Positions 36,484 to 43,577 of a stretch of DNA of 64,000 nt are shown in pieces (within the stretch, counting starts at the first letter, position 1; the number at the start of each line of letters is the position of its first letter). The notes under the pieces are model-generated. The model was not told where the DNA came from and ran no database searches. It was given only the letters and a program-made list of their open reading frames with translations. Origin of the DNA: Roseomonas acroporae (lineage in GTDB: Bacteria > Pseudomonadota > Alphaproteobacteria > Acetobacterales > Acetobacteraceae); assembly GCF_023223525.1 (NCBI RefSeq), contig NZ_JALPRX010000026.1, positions 40,175 to 104,174 on the forward strand, given 5' to 3'. Made by a program: the position numbers and the translations under genes.

Positions 36484-37830
36484 TCAGTCCTTGAACGGGT
36501 CGAATTCCCCTTCGCCCGCCATCGCCACGGCGAAGGGCCGCAGCGTGTGCAGCACCTTCACCGTGCCGGCGTGGTGCGCCAGCACCTCGGGCAGGCGGCG
36601 ATAGGCCATCGGGCTCTCGTCCAGGTCGCCGCCCGCCAGCAGCACGCCGCGCTCCCGCAGCCAGGCGTCCATCGCCGCGCGCGTGAAGCGGCGCTTCGCC
36701 TCCCTGCGGCCGAAGACGCGGCCGGCGCCGTGCACCGTGGAGTAGAGCGACGCCGCCGATTCCGGGCTCTCCACGCCCTCCAGGATCACCGCGTCGTCGC
36801 CCATCGAGCCGCCGACGAAGCCACGCTGGCCGGGGAAGGCCGGCGTCGCGCCCTTGCGCACCACCCAGAGGTCGCGGCCGCCATGCGTCTCCTTCCAGGC
36901 GTAGTTGTGGTGGTTGTGGACGGAATCCGTCACCGCGCCGCCGATGATCCGGCGCACGCGCTCCACCACCCACTCGCGCCCGGCCTGGGCGTAGCGGCCG
37001 GCGAGCTGCATCGCCGCGATGTAGCGGCGGCCCAGCTCGCTCTCCGCGTCCACCACGGCGGGCGGCACGTGCATGCCCACCCGGCCGCCGGCCAGCCCCA
37101 GATAGTGCGTGGCGCTGCCATGGCCGAGGCCGCGGCTGCCGAAGTGGACGCCGATCCAGACGAAGCCGGCCTCGTCGCGCAGCAGGTCCACGTAGTGGTT
37201 GCCGCTGCCGACGGTGCCGAGCTGCGCCATCGCCTTCTCGCGGTAGGTCAGCCGGTCCGCCTCGCGCCACGCGTCGCGGTCGTCGAAGATCGGGTGCTCG
37301 ACGCGCTCGGCGTTGGCGCGGCCGATGCCGAAGGAGATGACGCGCCGCACATCCTCCAGGATCGCCGGCACGCGCTCGCGGATCGCCGCGTAGGGCGTGT
37401 CGAGGCGCGCCGCGAGGTTGCCGCAGCCGATGTCGAATCCCACGCCGGAGATGCTGATCTGCCCCTCGTAGGCGATGACGCCGCCGACCGGCTGCGCGTA
37501 GCCCAGATGACCGTCGGCGCAGATCACGCCGGCGACGGCGTTGCCCACGCCCATGCAGTTGCGCATCTGCGCGACGGTCGCCGGGTCGTGCTCGCCGAAC
37601 ACGGCCAGCGGCGAATCGCGGTATGCCGGCGCCTGCCCCTCGGGCAGCACCACGCCGGCGGCGAGCGCGGCCTGGCTCTCGGCGCGCGCGGCGGCGCGGA
37701 AGCCGCACCAGGCGGGCCAGCCGCGGCCGCCTTCCGGCTCGCCGGGCCGCGCGACGCGGCTGTCGGGGTCGAGTCCGGCCAGGGTGGCCAGCTCGCGGGC
37801 ACGCGCCTCCAGGGGATCGGGGCGGCGCAT
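36484..37830 (-). CDS. rtcB: RNA-splicing ligase RtcB
   Basis: A 448-residue RtcB, which joins RNA 2',3'-cyclic phosphate or 3'-phosphate ends to 5'-OH ends using GTP and Mn2+. Metal and guanylation-site segments are present in order: VGFDIGCGN (Cys), GTVGSGNHYVD (His), WIGVHFGSRGLG (His), NHHNYAW and the C-terminal STVHGAGRVFGRREAK with the guanylated His. A GAAGGAG site precedes the ATG at 37830. It is 164 bp downstream of rsr on the same strand. No RtcA cyclase or RtcR regulator is in the window. Confidence 0.96.
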   Translation of the reverse strand: MRRPDPLEARARELATLAGLDPDSRVARPGEPEGGRGWPAWCGFRAAARAESQAALAAGVVLPEGQAPAYRDSPLAVFGEHDPATVAQMRNCMGVGNAVAGVICADGHLGYAQPVGGVIAYEGQISISGVGFDIGCGNLAARLDTPYAAIRERVPAILEDVRRVISFGIGRANAERVEHPIFDDRDAWREADRLTYREKAMAQLGTVGSGNHYVDLLRDEAGFVWIGVHFGSRGLGHGSATHYLGLAGGRVGMHVPPAVVDAESELGRRYIAAMQLAGRYAQAGREWVVERVRRIIGGAVTDSVHNHHNYAWKETHGGRDLWVVRKGATPAFPGQRGFVGGSMGDDAVILEGVESPESAASLYSTVHGAGRVFGRREAKRRFTRAAMDAWLRERGVLLAGGDLDESPMAYRRLPEVLAHHAGTVKVLHTLRPFAVAMAGEGEFDPFKD

Positions 37831-37994
37831 GGCGGTGTCTCCTTCGTCCTGTCGGCGTGGCGGGGACGCATCGTCGCCGATGCGGCCGCCGGGCACGCAT
37901 TGGCGGGCGCGCGGGCGATGCCCCGCGACCGCCGGTGGTTCCGGCGCGAGGCCGGGGAGGGGACCCGGCGGCCGGTCCTGTGGCCGCCGGGGTT

Positions 37995-39656
37995 TCAGTC
38001 GCCGCGGATGAAGTCGGCGATCAGCGCGGGCGCGGCGGCGTCGAAGCCCACCACGTCCAGCATGCCGGCATCGTCCGGGTCCGCGATGGAGAATCCGTTC
38101 GACACCATGCCCACCACGACGAGCTTCGCCGCGATGCCGGTGCGTTCGCGGTAGCGGCGCAGCGCCTCGGCGGGGTGGATCGCGCCCGCCCAGGTCTCGC
38201 TGTCCGTGTAGACCACGAACGCGTCCACGCTCAGCCCGTGCTCCAGCGCGTGGAGCATGGGCAGGGCGCAGTCCGTGCCGCCGAAGGGCAGGTCGGACAC
38301 GGCGCGCACCGCGTCGTCCAGCCGCATCGAGGGCGAGAGCGGCAGCGGCCGCAGCAGCGGCCGGCCGTTCCAGTTCCCGTCGGCCGAGGTGAAGCCGACG
38401 ATCTGCGTCTGCGGCTCGGTCGCCGCCGTCATCAGCGCCATCGCCGCCGAGGCCTCGCGCGGCGTCAGCGCCGTGCCGGCCACCCGGCCCGCCGCCATCG
38501 AGCCCGACACGTCGAGCGCCAGCAGCAGGCGCTTCCCCGTCGGCTCCACCGTGGCGAAGGCCGTGTGGAAGGCCGCGTTCAGCGCGTCCACCACCGCCTG
38601 CACCGGCTCCCACACCAGCTTGCCGCGATCGCCCCGGCCCTGCGCGTAGGTGCGCAGCGCCAGCAGGATCGCCAGCGGGTGCAGCCGCGCGCGGCGGATG
38701 CGCTCGGCATCGCCCAGCGCCGAGAGCACGTCCGGCACGCGCTCGCCGAACGGGCGCAGCACGCCCACCGCCGTCAGCTTGGCCAGGCTGCGCACCAGCG
38801 CGCCGAGCGGCATGCGGTCGAGCAGCGCCTCCCACACCACGGCCTCGTTCAGCAGCGCGCCCGGCACCGCCTCGCGCGGCAGGTCGTGGGCGCGGATCAG
38901 CGCCGCCGCCGCGGCCGGGTCGGTGGTCCGCGCCAGCGTGTCCGCCGCGCGGAGCAGCGCCGGCAGCGACTCGCCCGCCGTGCCGCGGCACACCCAGTCG
39001 AACAGGTCGCGCCGCGCGGGCTCGGCCGTCTGCGGGTGGCTCAGGCGCAGCAGGTCGCGATGCGACCAGCCCTCGCGCTGGCGGTACTTCACCGCCTGGT
39101 AGGCGAGCGCCGCCACCGGCCGCGCCGCGTACCAGCCGCCGACCGCGCGCCGCAGGCCGCGGCCCCAGCCGCGCAGCCCCTCGACGAAGCCCGCGAAGCG
39201 GAAGAGCTGCGTGCCGGTGCGGGCGACGCGCGGCAGCGCGGCCAGCGCCAGACGGCGCGTCTCCACGGCCTCCGCCGAGGCGGCCAGCGCCAGCGCGAAG
39301 AGCGCCGGATCGGCCTTCGGCGCGCGGCCCGCCTCGCTGACCGCGACGATCCGCGCGACCGCGCGCGGGCCGTCGGCCGCGATGGCGCGCAGCACGGCGG
39401 CGGCGTTGTCGCGGGTCAGGGCGCGCTCGCTCGCGTAGTAGCTGCCGCCTTCGGTGCCGAGGATCAGGAAGCGGTCGAGCCGCGTCCAGTCGTCCACCGG
39501 GAAGGCGTGGCCGCCGGCGCTGTTCGGCACCGTGCCGGGGATCGGCTCGGATTGCGGCACGGCGTCCGCCAGCGCCTCGACCACGGCCGGGGAGACGGCG
39601 GTGGGCTCGAAGCGGCGGCGCAGGCGCGCGAGGAAGGTGTCGAGATAGCTGGCCAT
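37995..39656 (-). CDS. rsr: Rsr, bacterial Ro60 orthologue (TROVE + vWA)
   Basis: A 553-residue ring-shaped Y RNA-binding protein. The TROVE domain covers about 50-360, with family segments RFLILGTEGGSYYASERALT, RVARTGTQLF, LRGWGRGLRRAVGGWY and KYRQREGWSHRDLLRLSHP. The C-terminal vWA domain has an intact MIDAS: D382-x-S384-x-S386 in DVSGSM, T461 in GGTDCALPM and D485 in YTDSETW. Ro proteins bind misfolded RNAs and Y RNAs and, in Deinococcus, guide PNPase. The ATG at 39656 has a GGAGG site. Two Y RNA genes lie directly upstream and rtcB downstream. Confidence 0.97.
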   Translation of the reverse strand: MASYLDTFLARLRRRFEPTAVSPAVVEALADAVPQSEPIPGTVPNSAGGHAFPVDDWTRLDRFLILGTEGGSYYASERALTRDNAAAVLRAIAADGPRAVARIVAVSEAGRAPKADPALFALALAASAEAVETRRLALAALPRVARTGTQLFRFAGFVEGLRGWGRGLRRAVGGWYAARPVAALAYQAVKYRQREGWSHRDLLRLSHPQTAEPARRDLFDWVCRGTAGESLPALLRAADTLARTTDPAAAAALIRAHDLPREAVPGALLNEAVVWEALLDRMPLGALVRSLAKLTAVGVLRPFGERVPDVLSALGDAERIRRARLHPLAILLALRTYAQGRGDRGKLVWEPVQAVVDALNAAFHTAFATVEPTGKRLLLALDVSGSMAAGRVAGTALTPREASAAMALMTAATEPQTQIVGFTSADGNWNGRPLLRPLPLSPSMRLDDAVRAVSDLPFGGTDCALPMLHALEHGLSVDAFVVYTDSETWAGAIHPAEALRRYRERTGIAAKLVVVGMVSNGFSIADPDDAGMLDVVGFDAAAPALIADFIRGD

Positions 39657-39695
39657 GGCCCGCCTCCGGGAAGAAGGTCCGGCGGGCATGGGGAT

Positions 39696-39794
39696 GGCCC
39701 AGGGCTGCATCAGCCCCGTGCGAAGGAGCGGAGCCGCCCTACGAGGGCGGTGCCGGCGCAACCCCGGCCATGATGGAGCGGTTAACCCTGGGCC
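39696..39794 (-). ncRNA. candidate third Y-like RNA hairpin before rsr
   Basis: The ends pair over 9 perfect bases (GGCCCAGGG with CCCTGGGCC). Directly inside the 5' strand is GGGTTAACC, which resembles the GGTTAYC motif of the two Y RNAs nearby. A second helix (CATCA/TGATG) and a 7-bp hairpin (CCGCCCT/AGGGCGG) follow. No clear tRNA-like module or separate promoter is visible. It could be a Y RNA or a structured rsr leader that Rsr itself binds. Confidence 0.5.
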
Positions 39795-39840
39795 TCCGGC
39801 CCGCCGGAGGAATGTCGTCTGGGATGATCGTCATCGGGAT

Positions 39841-39921
39841 TCAGAAGCGGCCGAACCGCTCGGGTCCGACTTTCCGCCCGCAGGCGCCCGGCCGTCGCTG
39901 CATCGTTTCATGGCTCGACAT
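39841..39921 (-). CDS. possible 26-residue basic peptide
   Basis: ATG at 39921 is preceded by AAAGGAGG at 5-base spacing, the best ribosome binding site in this region. The peptide reads MSSHETMQRRPGACGRKVGP and ends RFGRF. It lies between Y RNA 1 and the rsr leader on the same strand. The peptide is basic and matches nothing I know. It may be a leader peptide, a small protein, or chance. Confidence 0.45.
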   Translation of the reverse strand: MSSHETMQRRPGACGRKVGPERFGRF

Positions 39922-40040
39922 GCCGGCCTCCTTTCGCGCCGCATGGCCCCGGTCCCCGGGGGCGGGTGGTGTTGCATGGTCCCGATCGGGGACCGGTCCT
40001 ACAGGCCCCGAGCCGGGGCCGGGGCGGACATGGTGGCGCC

Positions 40041-40134
40041 CGACGATGAAGTCCGGTGCTCTGCACTGAGCTACGGCGCCGCGTGGCGCCGGCGGGGCTT
40101 GCACCCGCGACCCCCGGATTAGGGATAACCGTCG
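40041..40134 (-). ncRNA. yrlA: YrlA-type Y RNA 1
   Basis: The RNA is a circularly permuted tRNA mimic. Read 5' to 3': terminal stem strand CGACG, GGTTATCCC motif, stem TCCGG, variable part, T arm GCGGG-TGCAAGC-CCCGC, acceptor strand CGGCGCC, 4-nt loop ACGC, acceptor strand GGCGCCG, TA, D arm GCTC-AGTGCA-GAGC, stem CCGGA, then CGTCG closing the terminal stem. The D and T loops are non-standard, so it is not a tRNA. YrlA RNAs are known to mimic tRNA and bind Rsr; rsr is 385 bp downstream. The primary transcript probably starts near 40253. Confidence 0.85.
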
Positions 40135-40259
40135 AACCTCGGCCCGCCCGGGCCTCGATCCTCGCCGCCGTTGCCGGGGGCGCCGCGGACATGTTGGTTC
40201 GGCCGGGTACGGGTCGATGTGCAGTCGATAACCCGGCCGGTCCGGCCCGCAGGCGCCGC

Positions 40260-40288
40260 GTATGGCGGAACGACCCCGGGGGCGTCAA
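40260..40288 (-). promoter_or_regulatory. promoter of Y RNA 1
   Basis: TTGACG (40283-40288) and CCATAC (40260-40265) are 17 bases apart. The 14-mer AAGTTCCGCTTGAC that contains the -35 box is identical upstream of Y RNA 2 at the same place, which makes it a conserved stable-RNA promoter. Confidence 0.75.
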
Positions 40289-40414
40289 GCGGAACTTGAT
40301 GTTTTCTAAAGTTTCCGCGGCCGGCCTGTCGCACCCGCCGAGTGGCACGCCGGCAGAGGCGCGACCGGGGCGACAGCCGGCGGCGGCGCCGATGGCGGCC
40401 GCGCCCCGCCGCGT

Positions 40415-41065
40415 TCAGCCGGGACGGCGGAAGGCGGCCCGGGCCCGCTCGGCCTCGGCACGGATCGCGCAGCCCTCGGCATGGTCGTTGACCAGCCCCA
40501 TCGCCTGCATGAAGGCATGGACCGTGGTCGGGCCCACGAAGGCCCAGCCGCGCCGCTTCAGGTCCTTCGACATCGCCACCGAGGCGGGCGAGGTGGAGAC
40601 CGGCGAGGCGGGGCTTGGCGAGGCGGAATCCGCCCCCTCGCGCGTCTCCGGCGGCGCCTCGAAGCGCCAGACATAGGCGGCGAGCGAGCCCGCCTCCCGC
40701 GCCAGCTCCCGCGCGCGGCGGGCGTTGTTGATCGCCGCCTCGATCTTGCCGCGATGGCGGACGATGCCGGCATCGCCCAGCAGCCGCGCCACGTCCCGCT
40801 CGTCGTAGCGCGCGATCCGGTCGCGGTCGAAGCCGTGGAAGGCGGCGCGGAAATTCTCCCGCTTGGCCAGGATGGTGCGCCAGCTCAGCCCGGACTGGAA
40901 ACCCTCCAGGCAGAGCTTCTCGAACAGGCGCCGGTCGTCATCGACCGGGAAGCCCCATTCCGTGTCGTGGTAGGCGAGGTACTCGGGCGTCGCCGCGCAC
41001 CAGCGGCAGCGCGGCCTGCCGTCCGGGCCGGGGAGGGTGGCGCTCACGGCGCCGCATGCCGCCAT
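40415..41065 (-). CDS. tag: DNA-3-methyladenine glycosylase I
   Basis: A 216-residue Tag enzyme that removes 3-methyladenine from DNA. CRWCAATPEYLAYHDTEWGFP carries the zinc Cys and His near the N terminus, and LCLEGFQSGLSWRTIL and KRRGWAFVGPTTVHAFMQAMG are family signatures. The C-terminal zinc pair is His/Cys in NDHAEGCAIR. About 15 extra residues rich in Ser/Pro (EGADSASPSPASPVS) lie in mid-protein. The start is uncertain: 41065 fits family length, 41104 is also possible and neither has a clear ribosome binding site. It lies between two Y RNA genes on their strand. Confidence 0.93.
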   Translation of the reverse strand: MAACGAVSATLPGPDGRPRCRWCAATPEYLAYHDTEWGFPVDDDRRLFEKLCLEGFQSGLSWRTILAKRENFRAAFHGFDRDRIARYDERDVARLLGDAGIVRHRGKIEAAINNARRARELAREAGSLAAYVWRFEAPPETREGADSASPSPASPVSTSPASVAMSKDLKRRGWAFVGPTTVHAFMQAMGLVNDHAEGCAIRAEAERARAAFRRPG

Positions 41066-41126
41066 GGGGCGCCGGCGGGCCGGTGCCGGCGGGTGTTCCG
41101 GCATGGGCCGGGTGGGCGTGTGTTGA

Positions 41127-41223
41127 CGGATGGCATTCGACGCTCTGCCGTTGAGCTACGGCGCCTCGCGGCACCGCGTGGGACTCGAGCCCACGATCTT
41201 CGCCGTGACAAGGTAACCATCCG
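41127..41223 (-). ncRNA. yrlA: YrlA-type Y RNA 2
   Basis: Same plan as Y RNA 1. Terminal stem CGGATGG/CCATCCG (7 bp), GGTTACC motif at the 5' strand, T arm GTGGG-CTCGAGT-CCCAC, acceptor strands CGGTGCC and GGCGCCG joined by a GCGA tetraloop, D arm GCTC-AACGGCA-GAGC, then a short TCG/CGA stem back to the terminal helix. The order of tRNA parts is permuted and the acceptor end is closed, so it cannot be charged like a tRNA. It lies upstream of tag and rsr. The primary transcript probably begins near 41351. Confidence 0.85.
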
Positions 41224-41357
41224 CCGCCGGCCCACCCGGCCGATCCGGCAACGCGCCGCCCCGCGGGACGGAACACGGCGCGGTGGCGGGCATGCTGCCG
41301 CGACCGGTATGGCGTTTCCGGGACGATAACCCGGCCGCCTCGGCCCGCCATGGCCAG

Positions 41358-41386
41358 GAATGGCGCGCGGGTCGGCCATCGGTCAA
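41358..41386 (-). promoter_or_regulatory. promoter of Y RNA 2
   Basis: TTGACC (41381-41386) and CCATTC (41358-41363) are 17 bases apart, with the same 14-mer upstream as in Y RNA 1. About 14 bases after the expected start, both loci share CGGCCGGGTTATCG (41324-41337 here, 40226-40239 there). Confidence 0.75.
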
Positions 41387-41428
41387 GCGGAACTTCATTT
41401 TTCCTCAAGAGCGCCCTACATCGCGGCC

Positions 41429-41665
41429 ATGATCACCACGGCCCAGATCCGCGCCGCGCGCGGGCTGCTGAAGTGGACCCAGGCGACGCTCGCCCACCGC
41501 GCCGGGGTGTCCACCGTGACCCTCAACATGATCGAGAACGAAACGGTGCGCCCGCGCGCCAACACGGTGGCCGCCATACGCGGCGCGCTGGAGCAGGGCG
41601 GCACCGAATTCCTGGAGGAGGACGGGGTGGGCGTCGGCGTGAAGCTGCGCCGCGCGGTGCAGTAG
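41429..41665 (+). CDS. small XRE-family helix-turn-helix protein
   Basis: A 78-residue protein that is almost only an HTH domain: IRAARGLLKWTQATLAHRAG, VSTVTLNMIEN, then NTVAAIRGALEQGGTEFLEE. It resembles the single-domain Cro/CI-type regulators common in alphaproteobacteria. It diverges from Y RNA 2, with only 43 bp between its ATG and the Y RNA -35 box, so it may regulate that promoter and its own. Its stop is 19 bp from the convergent binding-protein gene. Confidence 0.88.
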   Translation: MITTAQIRAARGLLKWTQATLAHRAGVSTVTLNMIENETVRPRANTVAAIRGALEQGGTEFLEEDGVGVGVKLRRAVQ

Positions 41666-41684
41666 CCCCGCACGGCGCGCGGGG

Positions 41685-43277
41685 TCAGCCCTTCGCGACG
41701 CCCCAGAAGGTCGGGATCGGACCCTTGCCGATGCCGGAGACGTTCCGGCGATAGGCCTGGTAGGTCATGAAGAACCCTGTCGGGACGTAGATCGCGTCCC
41801 GCATGCCGGCGACGCTCAGCGCCTCGTTCGCGGCGCGTCGGCCGGCGAGGTCGGGGGCGGCGAACCAGGCGGCGCGCGCCGCCTCCACCTCGGGGCTGTC
41901 CGGCCAGCCGAACCAGGCCTGCGGCCCGTTGGCGTGCACCATGAAATTGGTCGCCGGATCGACGCAGCTGATGCCGGCGTTGAAGCTGTGCATCGCGTTC
42001 CAGCCGCCGCGCGCCGGCGGCTCGCGGTTGCCGCGGCGGGAGACGGTGGCGCCCCAGTCGAGCGCGACGATGTCGACCTTCATGCCGAGGCGCTGGAGCG
42101 TGTCGATCGTCACGTCGCATTGCGGCTTCACCCAGGGATGGTCCTGGGTGGCGAGGATCGTGACCGGCTCGCCGCGATAGCCGCTCTCGGCCAGCAGCCG
42201 CTTCGCCGCCGCGATGTCCGGTGGCCGGCGCAGCAGGTCGTTGCCCGCCTCGGTGTAGTCGGGCGTGCCGGGGATGAAGAAGCTGTTGTTGGCCTTCCAC
42301 ATCGCCTCGTCGTCGCCGACGACGGCGCGCATGTAGTCCTCCTGCGAGGTCGCCAGCATCAGCGCCTGGCGTGCCCGCACGTCGTTGAAGGGCGGGTGGA
42401 GGTGGTTGAGGCGCAGCACGCCGGTCATGCCGAGCGGGTCGGCCACCTCGACGGCGACGTTGCGGTTGCGCTTCAGCACCGGGACGAGGTCGCTGATCGC
42501 GTTCTCCCACCAGTCCACCTCGCCGTTCTGCAGCGCGGCGGCGGCTGTCGCGGCATCGGCCATGGTCAGCCACTCGATGCGGTCCAGCAGCATGCGCTTG
42601 CCGCCGGCGAGCCAGCTCGCCGGCTCGTCGCGCGGCACGTAGTCGGGATTGCGCTCGAACACGGCGCGCGCGCCGGGGACCCATTCGTCACGCCGGAAGC
42701 GCATCGGACCGGAGCCGACATACTCGCCGATCGGCGTGTTCGGGCTGGTCCGCGCGATGCGCTCGGGCATCACGAAGCAGGCGAGCACCGCGGCCTTGCC
42801 GAGCGCGTAGGGGATCTGCGGGAAGGGTTGCTTCAGTACCCAGCGGAAGGTGCGGTCGTCGGTCGCGGCCAGCTCCTGCTGGCGCGCCAGGATCATGCGG
42901 CCGAGGAAGTCGCGGGCCGACCAGCGGGCGATGCTCGCCACCGCGTCGCGCGCCAGCACCGGCGTGCCGTCGTGGAACTTGAGGCCCGGGCGCAGGCGGA
43001 AGGTCCAGGTGAGGCCGTCGGCCGAGACCTCCTCGGATTCCACCATCTGGCGCTGCGGCCGCAGCGCGGAATCGACGCCGTAGAGCGTGTCCCAGATCAG
43101 CATGCCGGCGTTGCGGACCACGTAGATCGTGGTCAGCACCGGGTCGAAATTCGTCAGGTCCACCTGCGGCACGAAGCGCAGCGTGCGGGCGGCCGTCCCC
43201 TGGGCGAGCGCCGGCGCCGGCAGGCCGCGGCCGAGCGCCGCGGCGGCCGTCCCGCCGATGAAGTGACGTCGTTGCAT
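41685..43277 (-). CDS. ABC transporter substrate-binding protein (dipeptide/oligopeptide family 5)
   Basis: A 530-residue exported SBP_bac_5 protein. The signal peptide is MQRRHFIGGTAAAALGRGLP with an ALA-Q cleavage site, Tat-like. Family segments include LTWTFRLRPGLKFHDGTPV and GSGPMRFRRDEWVPG. It would deliver peptides, or other solutes used by this family, to an inner-membrane permease, but no permease or ATPase genes are adjacent. A divergent TrmB-like regulator lies upstream. Confidence 0.92.
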   Translation of the reverse strand: MQRRHFIGGTAAAALGRGLPAPALAQGTAARTLRFVPQVDLTNFDPVLTTIYVVRNAGMLIWDTLYGVDSALRPQRQMVESEEVSADGLTWTFRLRPGLKFHDGTPVLARDAVASIARWSARDFLGRMILARQQELAATDDRTFRWVLKQPFPQIPYALGKAAVLACFVMPERIARTSPNTPIGEYVGSGPMRFRRDEWVPGARAVFERNPDYVPRDEPASWLAGGKRMLLDRIEWLTMADAATAAAALQNGEVDWWENAISDLVPVLKRNRNVAVEVADPLGMTGVLRLNHLHPPFNDVRARQALMLATSQEDYMRAVVGDDEAMWKANNSFFIPGTPDYTEAGNDLLRRPPDIAAAKRLLAESGYRGEPVTILATQDHPWVKPQCDVTIDTLQRLGMKVDIVALDWGATVSRRGNREPPARGGWNAMHSFNAGISCVDPATNFMVHANGPQAWFGWPDSPEVEAARAAWFAAPDLAGRRAANEALSVAGMRDAIYVPTGFFMTYQAYRRNVSGIGKGPIPTFWGVAKG

Positions 43278-43386
43278 GCTGTTCCCGCTCCTGTCAGGCG
43301 CTTCGCCGCGTCGTCGTCGCTCGTCCCGGCAGCGCGACAGCGCCGCTCCGGCCATGCCGGAGGGCTGCGCAACTGCATCTTCTTGC

Positions 43387-43420
43387 GTTGCAACATGGCC
43401 GGATCGCGCTGTTCCGTCAA
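43387..43420 (-). promoter_or_regulatory. promoter and palindrome upstream of the peptide-binding protein gene
   Basis: TTGACG (43415-43420) and CATGTT (43392-43397) are 17 bases apart and point toward the binding-protein gene. The palindrome GTTGCAAC (43387-43394) overlaps the -10 box and could be the site of the divergent regulator. The rest of the 300-bp gap is unusually AT-rich near 43441-43480 and holds no gene. Confidence 0.5.
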
Positions 43421-43577
43421 GCTAGGTCGACAGCAAGGGAGATCATAAACCAATGAAATAGAACAATAAATGCTGCGGGATTGATGATCGTGTCGACGAT
43501 TCTCGACGGCAGGCGGCTTGCTTCCGGCCGGTCTCCCTGTCAGTCATGTCGTCGCCTGCCGACGACGGGAAGGGACG

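Noticed and set aside
39850..40330. A permuted group I intron flanking the tRNA-like halves
   Set aside because: None of the P, Q, R or S core sequences, which are obvious in the tRNA-Thr intron, are present around these loci.
40041..41223. The two Y RNA loci as real permuted tRNA genes or as a permuted tmRNA
   Set aside because: The acceptor strands are joined by only 4 bases, CCA is not encoded, the D and T loops are abnormal and no splicing signals are seen. tmRNA lacks a D arm like this and no tag reading frame fits. The position next to rsr fits YrlA better.
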